From Anaerolineae bacterium (GTDB lineage: Bacteria > Chloroflexota > Anaerolineae > Aggregatilineales > Phototrophicaceae), in contig JAIOHM010000035.1 of the NCBI GenBank assembly GCA_019912965.1, forward strand, positions 1 through 32,657: 32,657 bases of DNA, given 5' to 3'. The notes under the pieces were generated by a model that was not told the DNA's origin, made no database searches, and worked only from the letters and a program-made list of their open reading frames with translations. Below are positions 7,771-15,700 of the stretch, piece by piece (positions within the stretch are counted from its first letter, which is position 1; the number at the start of each line of letters is the position of its first letter). The position numbers and the translations under genes are program-made.

Positions 7771-8856
7771 TCAGGCGAACACCTCAAGTTCATTGTAAAC
7801 AGTGTCGCGTTCGACCGGAGTGTAACCCGCCGCGCGGATGAAGTTCTTAAGTTCTTCCACCGTCATCGCCTGCCGCTTCGCCCCGGCATCCTGATAGATA
7901 TGTTCTTCGATAATTGTGCCGTCCATATCGTTCGCGCCGAAGTTGAGTGCCACCTGTGCCAGTGGTGCGGTCAGCATCACCCAATACGCCTTGATATTCG
8001 AGATGTTGTCTAGCATCAAACGGCTGATCGCCAGCGTCTTGATGTCGTCCACACCTGTCGTCCATTGGCGGTTGAGCTTGCGCCCCAGATTGTTTTCTTC
8101 AGGGTGGAAGGCCAGCGCGATGAACGTCTGGAAACCGCCAGATTTATCCTGCTGTTCACGCAGTGCGACCATATGATGCACGCGATGTTCTGGTTTTTCG
8201 ATGTGGCCGTAGAGCATGGTGCAGTTGGTCTTTAAACCCAATTTATGCGCCGTATCATGAACATGCAGCCATGTTTCCTGATCGGCTTTTTCCGGGCAGA
8301 TTTTCTTGCGGACATCCCAATGGAAGATTTCCGCGCCGCCACCGGGCATACTGTCCAAACCGGCCTTGACCAATTCTTTCAACACTTCTTCGTGTGAGAG
8401 GTTGGTCAGTTTGGCGAAGAAATCAATCTCCACTGCTGTAAATGCCTTCAAGTGAATATGCGGAAATTCGCGTTTCAGCGTTTCCAGCACATCCAGATAG
8501 TATTCAAAACCCAGTTCCGGGTGCAGACCGCCAACGATGTGGAACTCGCGCACACCCGCCTCGACTGCCGCGCGCACCTTATCGGGAATCTGGTTCGGCA
8601 TATGAGTATACGCCCCGGCTTCATTGTCGCTGGTGCGGGCGAAGGAACAGAAATTGCAGTGGAAAGCACACACATTGGTAGGGTTGATGTGTCGATTTTT
8701 GTTGAAGTACACTTTGTCGCCATGTAAACGGCGGCGCACAACCTGTGCCAGTTTGCCGATTTTAATCACATCGCGCTGCTCAAAAAGCCACACGCCTTCT
8801 TCATAACTCAGCCGTTCAGCGGCGTGGACTTTTTCAGTGATAGTGTTCCAATTCAT
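7771..8856 (-). CDS. mqnE: Aminodeoxyfutalosine synthase (radical SAM)
   Basis: MqnE joins the chorismate-derived enol ether to an adenosyl radical from S-adenosylmethionine, making 6-amino-6-deoxyfutalosine. The 361-aa protein has the 4Fe-4S motif CxxxCxxC at residues 63, 67 and 70 (CAFHCNFCSF), then VGGLHPEL, KAFTAVEIDFF and DSMPGGGAEI. These are the MqnE versions of motifs that MqnC carries in variant form. It is the first gene of the operon: a sigma-70-like promoter lies about 80-105 bases upstream, and GGGGAG precedes the ATG by nine bases. The downstream order leads to mqnA and mqnC, so three of the pathway enzymes share one transcript. mqnB and mqnD are not in this window. Confidence 0.95.
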   Translation of the reverse strand: MNWNTITEKVHAAERLSYEEGVWLFEQRDVIKIGKLAQVVRRRLHGDKVYFNKNRHINPTNVCAFHCNFCSFARTSDNEAGAYTHMPNQIPDKVRAAVEAGVREFHIVGGLHPELGFEYYLDVLETLKREFPHIHLKAFTAVEIDFFAKLTNLSHEEVLKELVKAGLDSMPGGGAEIFHWDVRKKICPEKADQETWLHVHDTAHKLGLKTNCTMLYGHIEKPEHRVHHMVALREQQDKSGGFQTFIALAFHPEENNLGRKLNRQWTTGVDDIKTLAISRLMLDNISNIKAYWVMLTAPLAQVALNFGANDMDGTIIEEHIYQDAGAKRQAMTVEELKNFIRAAGYTPVERDTVYNELEVFA

Positions 8857-8898
8857 CTTGCGGTTCTCCCCAACTTTGCTCTGGTGGGTCTGTTTACG

Positions 8899-8934
8899 TT
8901 CACACTATTGTGAATGTTCTAAATTTCACATTCA
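8899..8934. promoter_or_regulatory. Cluster of inverted repeats overlapping the mqn start site
   Basis: TTCACA-CTAT-TGTGAA at 8899-8914 is a perfect 6-bp inverted repeat. A second one, TGAATGT with ACATTCA (8911-8917 and 8928-8934, 10-base spacer), overlaps it, and TTCACA recurs at 8925-8930. The cluster lies just downstream of the predicted -10 of the mqn promoter, where bound repressor would block initiation. The regulator is unknown. Confidence 0.55.
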
Positions 8935-8962
8935 TTGTACTGCCAATTTTAGACGCTGTAAA
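8934..8962 (-). promoter_or_regulatory. Sigma-70-like promoter of the mqn operon
   Basis: On the minus strand TTTACA (8962-8957) and TACAAT (8939-8934) are separated by 17 bases, each matching five of six consensus positions. The predicted start is near 8927, giving a leader of about 70 bases before mqnE. Confidence 0.6.
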
Positions 8963-9017
8963 GCATATTTCGATTACGGTTTGCTGAGATGGTATCAATA
9001 ATTGGGGAGATCATAAA

Positions 9018-9218
9018 GTGATGTTCCGCCGCGCGCTTATCCTCTCACATGCACCTTTATCATCTTCGCCCTGTTCCGCCAATCCAACCAGCACCCGCGA
9101 TATTTACGTGATGGATGCTGATCGTGATCTATTTCACCACATGCAAGTGTTCGGGCATGAGGACGAAGTGCCTGTCTGGTCGCGGGAAATTCGATGGTTG
9201 GTGTATGTGGCGCGGTAA
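9018..9218 (+). CDS. Orphan single beta-propeller blade (PD40/TolB-like), copy 1
   Basis: A 66-aa reading frame whose last 41 residues, TRDIYVMDADRDLF...PVWSREIRWLVYVAR, match one WD40-like (PD40) blade as found repeatedly in TolB-type propellers (IYVMD...P.WSPDGRWLVF). A single blade cannot form a propeller. GGGGAG lies eight bases before the GTG start at 9018; an ATG at 9021 is the alternative. The blade region (9093-9218) is about three-quarters identical at DNA level to 9496-9621. The N-terminus lacks the membrane helix seen in copy 2. It may be a small real gene or a remnant of a larger propeller gene. Confidence 0.45.
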   Translation: MMFRRALILSHAPLSSSPCSANPTSTRDIYVMDADRDLFHHMQVFGHEDEVPVWSREIRWLVYVAR

Positions 9219-9348
9219 GCAACCTTTGTATGATTAGTACAAAAATGGGTCGATTGCTTCAGCTTCAGCGTACAATTTTAAGTTATAGTATTTTTAACTT
9301 TGCCGCCTGTTCAGATGTGGCCTAACTTAATACTTTCATATAAACATC

Positions 9349-9621
9349 ATGATATTTTGTTTTCGATTCACGACGCATCTCCGTTTTATGATCTACGCTG
9401 CTATTTTCATGGTGATGGTCGTTATGATCGCCCTGCTGATTGGCGCATGGTCGCCGGGGAAGGGAGTATACGCCTTTACAGTTGACCCGCTGATGACGCG
9501 CGACATCTACGTGATGGATATTGACCGTGATCTGTTTTATGCGGTGCAGGTTTATGGCCATGAAAATGAGTCGCCTGCATGGTCGCGGGAACATCGCTGG
9601 TTAGTGTTCGATGCACGATAG
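9349..9621 (+). CDS. Membrane-anchored single beta-propeller blade (PD40/TolB-like), copy 2
   Basis: A 90-aa protein with an N-terminal membrane helix (MIYAAIFMVMVVMIALLIGAW, about residues 14-34). It is followed by a linker and one PD40 blade, TRDIYVMDIDRDLFYAVQVYG...PAWSREHRWLVFDAR. The blade is a paralogue of the one at 9093-9218. The conserved ending WSREHRWLVF stands where full propellers have WSPDGRWLVF. No strong ribosome binding site precedes ATG 9349; ATG at 9388, right before the helix, is an alternative start. Unlike copy 1, this one could be an exposed single-pass protein. The function is unknown. Confidence 0.5.
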   Translation: MIFCFRFTTHLRFMIYAAIFMVMVVMIALLIGAWSPGKGVYAFTVDPLMTRDIYVMDIDRDLFYAVQVYGHENESPAWSREHRWLVFDAR

Positions 9622-9627
9622 GTAGAT

Positions 9628-10644
9628 TTATTCACCCAATGTCACTACGTCGATAGTAAATGGCAGACTCGGTGCGACTGCCTGTACCACCAGCGAGAAT
9701 GAATCGAAATTGCTTACATATAATCGCTTGCCTGCCGGATCATGATCGACATCGCTCCCACCCCGGAATAACCCGGCTACATACATCAGCGAGTCGCCCT
9801 CTAATCGTGCCAGCCCGCCTTGCCCCAGTGCCGCCACATAAATTGTGCCATCTGGCAGCACAGTCACTCCGTCGAATCCCGGTGCATCAGGACGGTCGCC
9901 ATGCTGGTAAAGAATGGTTGTCGTAGCATCTGACACTGCCACCCGATAGAGAATATTGTTTGTCCCATCAGTGACAATTAGCGCATCGTTCACTGGGTCA
10001 TAAGCCAGTCCGGTTGGTTCATAGGCGGTAATGCTTTCGATGGGTACTGGAGTCCACCACAATTCGCCGCTACCATCCGGGGCAAAACGCCAGATTTCAT
10101 CGCGTCCTCGGTCGCTGACATAAAGATTGCCCGCCGAATCCCGCGCGAGATCATCCACTGCAACGAACCCCTGACCGTCGGGCAGGGTGGCAAAATCGCT
10201 GATTGTGCCATCCGTATTCAGCCGTTTGATACTGCCGCCGCTGGTACGTGGATCAGAGTCGTTCTGGTCAACGATATAGACAACACCGTCTGCCCCAACC
10301 GTCAATCCGGCCACCGCACCAATAGCATCCCGCGAACCCGGAATTTCTGTTGCCTTGCCATCTGTATCCATCACCCACAATGCGCCAGTTTTGTAGCTTC
10401 CGGTATACACCCGACCATCTGGGGAAACCGCCACCGCCGCCGGGTAGGAATCGTTATCTGGAAGGATGGCGAATTCTTGAACCGTCACACCCTCCAGCAA
10501 ACCAACCGATTGCGAACGTCCGCTAAGTGCCCCTGCAACCAGAAAGGCGACCAGCCCGACCAGCAGCGCCAGTCCACCAACCATCAACAGAATGAAAATC
10601 ACTATGCGCTGTCCGCGCCCCAGTCGTTGAATGTTTTGTAACAT
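9628..10644 (-). CDS. Membrane-anchored beta-propeller protein (SMP-30/NHL-like)
   Basis: A 338-aa protein with a cytoplasmic basic N-terminus, one membrane helix (about residues 14-39) and an extracytoplasmic six-bladed-type propeller. Recurrent blade motifs are AVAVSPDGRVYTGS, GLTVGADGVVYIVD, DLARDSAGNLYVSD, GLAYDPVNDALIVTD, GVTVLPDGTIYVAA and DVDHDPAGKRLYVSN, spaced roughly 45-50 residues. Such folds occur in gluconolactonase/SMP-30 and NHL proteins, which bind or hydrolyse sugars and lactones. Clear catalytic residues cannot be identified, so a binding role is equally possible. It starts with no gap after the small membrane-protein gene's stop, so the two are cotranscribed. Confidence 0.75.
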   Translation of the reverse strand: MLQNIQRLGRGQRIVIFILLMVGGLALLVGLVAFLVAGALSGRSQSVGLLEGVTVQEFAILPDNDSYPAAVAVSPDGRVYTGSYKTGALWVMDTDGKATEIPGSRDAIGAVAGLTVGADGVVYIVDQNDSDPRTSGGSIKRLNTDGTISDFATLPDGQGFVAVDDLARDSAGNLYVSDRGRDEIWRFAPDGSGELWWTPVPIESITAYEPTGLAYDPVNDALIVTDGTNNILYRVAVSDATTTILYQHGDRPDAPGFDGVTVLPDGTIYVAALGQGGLARLEGDSLMYVAGLFRGGSDVDHDPAGKRLYVSNFDSFSLVVQAVAPSLPFTIDVVTLGE

Positions 10645-10995
10645 TTAGATTCCTGACACCTGCCGTACCGCCAAAACCACACCTAAACCAACGCCCCATG
10701 CTGCATACCCCGCTGCGAGTATCGGGACAACACCATATCCCTCCCGCGCCAGCAACCATGCAACCAGCAGGAAACCAATCGTCGGCCAGATATTAATGAG
10801 CATGGCACGGGTAAATTGTTCCATCGACGCCGTATCACTGCCTGCATACACAATCCACAGCGCCAGCGGAATGTTGATCGGCATGGTCGCCGCAATCGCC
10901 GCCAGTGTCTTGGAATATTCGCGCAGAACAGCCACCCCGATGATAATCACAATCGAGACAATGACGGGCAGCACCCGTCCCCAGACAATTTCCAT
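10645..10995 (-). CDS. Small four-helix membrane protein
   Basis: A 116-aa hydrophobic protein with about four membrane segments: residues 8-25 (VLPVIVSIVIIIGVAVL), 30-50 (LAAIAATMPINIPLALWIV), 65-85 (AMLINIWPTIGFLLVAWLL) and 91-113. The layout, with a conserved-looking KTLAAIAATMP segment before helix 2, is reminiscent of the GlpM/DUF3147 group of small membrane proteins, but this is only a visual resemblance. The stop codon touches the start of the beta-propeller gene (zero gap), suggesting an operon and perhaps a shared membrane location. The function is unknown. Confidence 0.65.
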   Translation of the reverse strand: MEIVWGRVLPVIVSIVIIIGVAVLREYSKTLAAIAATMPINIPLALWIVYAGSDTASMEQFTRAMLINIWPTIGFLLVAWLLAREGYGVVPILAAGYAAWGVGLGVVLAVRQVSGI

Positions 10996-11027
10996 GTTGA
11001 GTCTTTCCGGTCGTATTTCGTCAGCAA

Positions 11028-11061
11028 CAGAAATGATTGGCTGATGACGAATGGCTAAAGG
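11028..11061. repeat. Heptamer-like repeat after the hydrolase stop
   Basis: On the minus strand, directly after the TAG at 11064-11062, the sequence runs TTTAGCC, ATTCGTC, ATCAGCC in seven-base steps. It resembles the heptamer stretches at 769-796 and 6468-6500 in period but not in exact sequence. Confidence 0.4.
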
Positions 11062-12087
11062 CTACCGACTATCCCATGCTGTCCACCCGCTGCTGGTCGC
11101 ATCTTCCAGCGCGTCCTGCCGTGCCCAGAATTGGTCAATCGCCCGCGTCGTATGGGGCAACTGCTCGAATTGTGGCAATCCCAGTGTAGGTGCAATCCGC
11201 GCCGCATTCCAATCTTCGCCTTCATGCAAAATATTTTCCAGCAGATCAAAGCGCACATTCGGGTCGCGGTCGTAGATGACCAGCGTTGGAGTTTCCAGCC
11301 GTTTATAAACTGCCTCGTAAATATTGGCGGTGAACAAATTGCCACTGATGAAATAGAGTGGCGCATGACGTGCCCCCGGCTGGTGGCTGGTCGCGTAGGC
11401 GTAATCTTCCAACCCTTTATCGACGGTGTCCTCGAAGTTCATCTGAAGGAAGTACCGAATGCTGCTGCGTGTCGCCAGCAGATCGTAAAAGGCCTGACTC
11501 CATAATGGGAACGCAAACAGACCGTGCAAACCCTGGCTCAGCCCTTTCTGGCTGACCCACTGCACACTTTCCTGATGCTCCCGTTTGGTGAATCCGGTGG
11601 GCGAAATCATGGTCAGCGACCGGAACAGATCCGGTCTTGCCAGTGCCGCATGTGCCGCGAATTCCCCCCCTAGCGAAAGGGCTATCACATCGGCAGGCTG
11701 TCCAACCTCACTCATCAGAAAATCCAGCACAGCCTGAATATACAGCCGGGGAGAATATTCCCGTTCCGAACGTTCAGAGAACCCAAAACCGGGCAGATCA
11801 AGTGCATACACCGGACGCAACTCGCGGTAATGTTCAAATAACGGGCGCATTTCGTAAGCTGACGCGGCAGCATTGATGCTGTGAAGCAGCACCAGCGGGC
11901 GTCCCGGTTTTCGGCGATCAACATAGTAACTCAACAAACCAGCCTCGGACGAAAGGAACGCCCGCCGTTCGGCATCAACAGCCAATTCCAGTGGCAGGTT
12001 GTGGTCAATCCCCAGCGCGCTGTATGCAATCCAGCTCGCTGGAGCAGCCAGAAGTGTTGCGATAATGCCAAAACCTTTTTTCGCCAT
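11062..12087 (-). CDS. Alpha/beta-hydrolase-fold protein
   Basis: A 341-aa hydrolase with an N-terminal hydrophobic segment (about residues 5-27) that could anchor it in the membrane. The core shows LVLLHSINAAASAYEM (oxyanion region), LDLPGFGFSERS, and the nucleophile elbow VIALSLGGEFA with Ser at about 138. This is the relaxed A-x-S-x-G form. A late Asp in IYDRDPNVRFD and His in LPHTTRAIDQF fit the acid and base of the triad. The ATG at 12087 is chosen because GGAG lies seven bases upstream; an ATG at 12105 has no such site. It follows the TetR gene by 65 bases on the same strand and may be controlled with it. The substrate is unknown. Confidence 0.8.
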   Translation of the reverse strand: MAKKGFGIIATLLAAPASWIAYSALGIDHNLPLELAVDAERRAFLSSEAGLLSYYVDRRKPGRPLVLLHSINAAASAYEMRPLFEHYRELRPVYALDLPGFGFSERSEREYSPRLYIQAVLDFLMSEVGQPADVIALSLGGEFAAHAALARPDLFRSLTMISPTGFTKREHQESVQWVSQKGLSQGLHGLFAFPLWSQAFYDLLATRSSIRYFLQMNFEDTVDKGLEDYAYATSHQPGARHAPLYFISGNLFTANIYEAVYKRLETPTLVIYDRDPNVRFDLLENILHEGEDWNAARIAPTLGLPQFEQLPHTTRAIDQFWARQDALEDATSSGWTAWDSR

Positions 12088-12152
12088 AATATTGCTCCAG
12101 GACAACTGCTATAGACTCTATTTTACACCCGCCAGATTAGCGCTGCATAATT

Positions 12153-12800
12153 TCAGGATTGGCGGTCATCAATTTCGTAATCCACTGGCATAGCATCGAG
12201 CCGCAGTGCCCAGATTAACATGGCTGAACAGGCATGGTGCATCATCGTGGCCATTTCCTGCGGCGAATAATTCGGTTTTTCTTTCAGCCACCAGTTGACC
12301 ACGCCAACCTCTGCACCAGCCAGAAGACTTGCAATAAAACCTTTGGGCAGCCGGGGGATTTCCTCACCTTTCAGCAGGGGGTGTAAAACCTCATGCCGCA
12401 TCAAATGGGTGAGATATTCCAGAATGGACGGAATAAAACGGGGTGTTCCTTTGCTGCTCAACATGGCTTCATAAAAATGCACATGATCGGCAACATGCTG
12501 AAAATCACTGTCATCAATGGCCTCGTTGATGAACTCCTGTTTGGATACATCCTGATATGAAACCGGGGAATGCCTTTGCGCCAGTTCGTCATAAATCTCC
12601 TGAACACTGGTCAGCAGCAGTTCCTCTTTATCGTTGTAATGCAGATAAAAAGTAGGGCGGGCGACGTTGGCGCGGTCGGTGATGTTCTGCACAGAAATGG
12701 CGTCATAACCCTTTTCTACGATCAAGGCCATCAATGCATCGCGCAGAAGTTGGCGGGTACGCTGTACCCGGCGGTCTAGTTTTTGCGGTGGTGTGTTTAT
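12153..12800 (-). CDS. TetR-family transcriptional regulator, probable AUA start
   Basis: A TetR-type repressor with the N-terminal helix-turn-helix GYDAISVQNITDRANVARPTFYLHYNDKEELL and a C-terminal ligand domain (MRHEVLHPLL, ASLLAGAEVGVVNWWL). An intact first helix, RRVQRTRQLLRDALMALIVEKG, requires translation to begin well upstream of the first ATG (12731-12729), which would cut this helix. No ATG or GTG lies in frame between that point and the upstream stop at 12869; TTG at 12734 is also too late. AGGAG at 12812-12808 is exactly seven bases before ATA at 12800-12798, so AUA is the best start, giving 215 aa. A CTG or sequencing error is the alternative. It is divergent from the P450 gene, a common repressor-target arrangement. 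Confidence 0.8.
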   Translation of the reverse strand: MNTPPQKLDRRVQRTRQLLRDALMALIVEKGYDAISVQNITDRANVARPTFYLHYNDKEELLLTSVQEIYDELAQRHSPVSYQDVSKQEFINEAIDDSDFQHVADHVHFYEAMLSSKGTPRFIPSILEYLTHLMRHEVLHPLLKGEEIPRLPKGFIASLLAGAEVGVVNWWLKEKPNYSPQEMATMMHHACSAMLIWALRLDAMPVDYEIDDRQS

Positions 12801-12845
12801 TTTTAGACTCCTGTCATCTATATAACAAGCTGAATAATTTCGTTG

Positions 12846-12873
12846 TTGACACTGACACAGATTGCTCTATCAT
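12846..12873 (+). promoter_or_regulatory. Sigma-70-like promoter of the P450 gene
   Basis: TTGACA (12846-12851) and TATCAT (12868-12873) are separated by 16 bases: a perfect -35 and a -10 matching five of six positions. It lies in the TetR-P450 intergenic region, where the TetR protein would be expected to bind. Confidence 0.55.
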
Positions 12874-12980
12874 CTGATTTAGGCGACATATTGTAGCATA
12901 AATATCACGTTGTTAAACGCATACATTCAACCCGTCATTGTGTATTACAAAGTATCGGTTTGAGCGAGAGAAGGATGAAC

Positions 12981-14348
12981 ATGATCGAAAGTAAATTTGC
13001 GCCGGGGCCACGTCCGGCGAACAACATTTTCAGCCAGATTAGTATGTTTCTGACCATGCAGCGCGACATCATGGGCATGTTTAAACAGTTAAAGGCCAAA
13101 TATGGCGACATTTACACCTTCAAAATTGGGGAAACCTACAACTACATCATAAGCGACCCGGACGCTATGCATGAGGTGCTGGTGACCAATGCCAAAAAGT
13201 TCTATAAAGATCGGGATATGAAAGATACCCGTAACGGTCTGGCGCGGTTTCTGGGCAACGGCCTGTTGACCAGCGATGGTGAATTCTGGAAGCGTCAACG
13301 TCGCCTCGCCGCCCCCGCTTTGCACGCCCGACGCATTGAATCCTATGCCGAGACGATGGTGAACTACACCGAGACGATGCTCAACAGTTGGCACAGTGGC
13401 GCAAAACTGGACATTAGCAAAGAGATGAGTGCGCTCACCATGCGGATTGTCGCCAAGACGCTGTTTGATGCCGATGTTTCCGACCAGATTGAACGGGTGG
13501 GTAAGGCGATGGAAGCGGTACAGAGTCTTGCTGGCCCGCCGCCAGTGATCCCGCCCTGGGTTCCTACACCGCACGAATTCCGTTTGCGCCGCGCCGGACA
13601 AACGCTGGATGACATTATCTATGGCATCATCCGCGAGTGGCACAAAACCGGGGAAGATAAAGGCGATTTGCTCTCCATGCTGCTGTTAGCGGAAACCGAA
13701 GATGGCGAACGCATGACCGATCAGCAAGCACGCGATGAAACCGTAACGCTTTTCCTTGCGGGTCACGAAACCACCGCCAATTCGCTCAACTGGACGTTCA
13801 TGTTGTTGGCCCAACATCCGGAAGTTGAAGCTAAACTCCATGCCGAACTGGATGCTGTGTTAGCTGGACGTTCGCCAACGCTGGCTGATCTGGAGCGGCT
13901 GCCCTATACCGAAATGGTGGTGAAGGAATCCATGCGTTTGTATCCGCCCGCCTGGATTATTGGACGGCAGGCGATTGAGGACACGGAAATTGCGGGATGG
14001 AGTGTTCCAAAGGGCAGTCTGGTGAATTTGGTGATCTATCTGGCACACCATGAGGCGCGTTGGTGGCCGGAACCGGAACGTTTTATGCCTGAACGCTTCG
14101 CGCTGGAAAACGATGCCAACATCAATAAACGGGCTTATATCCCCTTTAGCAGTGGGCCGCGGGTGTGTATCGGCAACAGTTTCGCCATGATGGAAGCCCG
14201 GTTGCTGCTGGCCGCCATTGCGTCGCGTTACACCTTATCGCTCGAACCGGGGCAGCAGGTTGACATGAACCCGATGATTACCCTGAATCCCAAAAATGGT
14301 CTGCCAATGACGGTTCGCATCCGTCAGCCTGTGCTGGAATTGGCATAA
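12981..14348 (+). CDS. Cytochrome P450
   Basis: A 455-aa haem monooxygenase. The I-helix motif AGHETT is at about residues 260-265, the K-helix ExxR (ESMR) at 316-319, the PERF motif near 370, and the haem loop FSSGPRVCIG at 389-398 with Cys396 as the axial ligand. All essential motifs are intact. There is no N-terminal membrane anchor, so it is probably soluble and needs separate electron-transfer partners, none of which are nearby. ATG 12981 is chosen because AGAAGG ends six bases upstream; an ATG at 12975 is too close to that site. A promoter lies at 12846-12873 and a terminator follows the stop. The sequence resembles the CYP102/CYP4-like bacterial group more than camphor-type P450s, but the substrate cannot be inferred. 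Confidence 0.95.
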   Translation: MIESKFAPGPRPANNIFSQISMFLTMQRDIMGMFKQLKAKYGDIYTFKIGETYNYIISDPDAMHEVLVTNAKKFYKDRDMKDTRNGLARFLGNGLLTSDGEFWKRQRRLAAPALHARRIESYAETMVNYTETMLNSWHSGAKLDISKEMSALTMRIVAKTLFDADVSDQIERVGKAMEAVQSLAGPPPVIPPWVPTPHEFRLRRAGQTLDDIIYGIIREWHKTGEDKGDLLSMLLLAETEDGERMTDQQARDETVTLFLAGHETTANSLNWTFMLLAQHPEVEAKLHAELDAVLAGRSPTLADLERLPYTEMVVKESMRLYPPAWIIGRQAIEDTEIAGWSVPKGSLVNLVIYLAHHEARWWPEPERFMPERFALENDANINKRAYIPFSSGPRVCIGNSFAMMEARLLLAAIASRYTLSLEPGQQVDMNPMITLNPKNGLPMTVRIRQPVLELA

Positions 14349-14363
14349 CACTTTGAAACAGAA

Positions 14364-14390
14364 AAGGGGCACTAAGCCCCTTCTTTTTAT
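14364..14390 (+). terminator. Intrinsic terminator after the P450, probably bidirectional
   Basis: AAGGGGC-ACTAA-GCCCCTT is followed by CTTTTTATT on the plus strand. On the minus strand the same stem is followed by TTTTCTGTTT. It lies between the convergent P450 and cmk genes, and the cmk stop codon (14387-14389) is inside its T-tract. Confidence 0.85.
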
Positions 14391-15076
14391 TCACGTTTTG
14401 CGTGCTGTTTGATGGCGCTCAACACTGCGGCAATTTTCATATCATCGCTATTCAGGATGATAGCATCGTCGGCTGGTCGCATTGGCGAAGCCTGACGGGT
14501 TGAATCCATATGGTCGCGCTGTTCAAGTTCGCTTCGTATCGCTTCCAGTGTGACTTCAAAATTGTTGCGGAGCAGACCGCTTAAACGCCGGCTGGCACGG
14601 ATGTCCAGACTGGCATCTATGAAAATTTTGAGTTCGGCGTCCGGCATGACAACTGTGCCAATATCCCGTCCGGCGCACACGATGAATCCCAGTCGTGCCA
14701 TCAGGTGCTGTTTTTCGCGGACAACGGCACGAACTTCCGGGTGTGCCGCGACAACCGGGACAATCATATTGATTTGTGGATCATAGGGACGATCCCGAAC
14801 GAGCTTGCCATTAACGCGCAGTTGAGAAGTACCATCGGCTACCATGCTGGCACTAAAGCTGATGCCTCGTGCGACTTCAGCCACCGTCTGGGCATCATGA
14901 ATATCGACTTGTTCTTCAAGGGCTTGCCGGGTAACACTGCGGTACAGGGTTCCCGCATCCACAAATACATAACCCAACTCCTGCGCCAGTTTGGCGCCAA
15001 CCGTACTTTTCCCGCTGGCTGCTGGCCCATCAATTGCGATAGTTTTTGCGTAGTTGCTGGGTTTTTTGTTCCGCAT
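14387..15076 (-). CDS. cmk: Cytidylate kinase
   Basis: CMP/dCMP kinase, which makes CDP or dCDP from ATP in pyrimidine salvage and supply. The 229-aa product, typical for the family, opens with the P-loop GPAASGKST at residues 17-25. GYVFVDAGTLYRSV then binds the nucleotide, and AGRDIGTVVMPDAELKIFIDAS and RRLSGLL match the family's CMP-binding and lid regions. ATG 15076 is chosen: AAGG lies five bases upstream, and the P-loop then falls at its usual distance from the start. Longer upstream starts would run through the preceding gene. It lies seven bases after the stop of the 180-aa gene, so the two are probably cotranscribed. Confidence 0.95.
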   Translation of the reverse strand: MRNKKPSNYAKTIAIDGPAASGKSTVGAKLAQELGYVFVDAGTLYRSVTRQALEEQVDIHDAQTVAEVARGISFSASMVADGTSQLRVNGKLVRDRPYDPQINMIVPVVAAHPEVRAVVREKQHLMARLGFIVCAGRDIGTVVMPDAELKIFIDASLDIRASRRLSGLLRNNFEVTLEAIRSELEQRDHMDSTRQASPMRPADDAIILNSDDMKIAAVLSAIKQHAKRE

Positions 15077-15083
15077 GGTTGCC

Positions 15084-15626
15084 TTATGATAGGGTGATAT
15101 GGACGATTGTATATTCGCCACCGTCGTCACGGCGCTTCGCAGTTTCGTCGTACTGTACCACAAAATGTGCACCGACTGGACGAAAACGACGAGCATAGCC
15201 GTACATAACGCCGTAAAAAACATCGTCTGGGTAGGGAACCTTCATGGTGATTTTGAAGTGGTTGTTACTAACCTGTTCAACCGAGATTTCCCCGGCATCC
15301 CCGCCCCGATGGCGTATTTTGTAAATTTTACCATAGGCCATCAGAATTTCCGCCAGTGACATCTTCTCCATCTCCGGCGGCAGGACGCTTAATTCGGCAG
15401 CCGAAATTCCAATGCTGACGAAGTTGGACATCGCGTTGTCCCCATCGGAGATGTCGCTCAGGACGTTTAACACATCCTGCATCTTGTACCACGTGTCCGG
15501 GTTGATCGAATCCAGATTGTGTTTACGCAGAATCGGTTTGATATCTTGGTGCTGAATATTCTCAATCAACGAAAGGGCGGTTCGCCCCATCAACTCCGTC
15601 TGTGGATCACAGGTATATTTAGGCAT
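15084..15626 (-). CDS. Uncharacterised cytoplasmic protein upstream of cmk
   Basis: A 180-aa protein with no signal peptide or membrane helix. The N-terminal two-thirds looks alpha-helical (TALSLIENIQHQDIKPILRKHNL, MSLAEILMAYGKIYKI). The C-terminal third looks like beta strands (NHFKITMKVPYPDD, GAHFVVQYDE, YTIVHITLS), with the conserved-looking VFYGVMYGYARRF between them. I do not recognise the family with confidence; the layout recalls small ligand-sensing domains found ahead of cyclases or kinases, but nothing shows a cofactor. No strong ribosome binding site is visible. cmk follows after seven bases. Confidence 0.7.
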   Translation of the reverse strand: MPKYTCDPQTELMGRTALSLIENIQHQDIKPILRKHNLDSINPDTWYKMQDVLNVLSDISDGDNAMSNFVSIGISAAELSVLPPEMEKMSLAEILMAYGKIYKIRHRGGDAGEISVEQVSNNHFKITMKVPYPDDVFYGVMYGYARRFRPVGAHFVVQYDETAKRRDDGGEYTIVHITLS

Positions 15627-15700
15627 ACAGCATACTCACTCGATAATTTCACGATATTAAGATTATATCATTGTAAATTTATTTTTACCTATGAGGCATG

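Noticed and set aside
12886..12906. AT-rich inverted repeat ATATT-N8-AATAT as a TetR operator
   Set aside because: Arms are only five AT-rich bases and could occur by chance.
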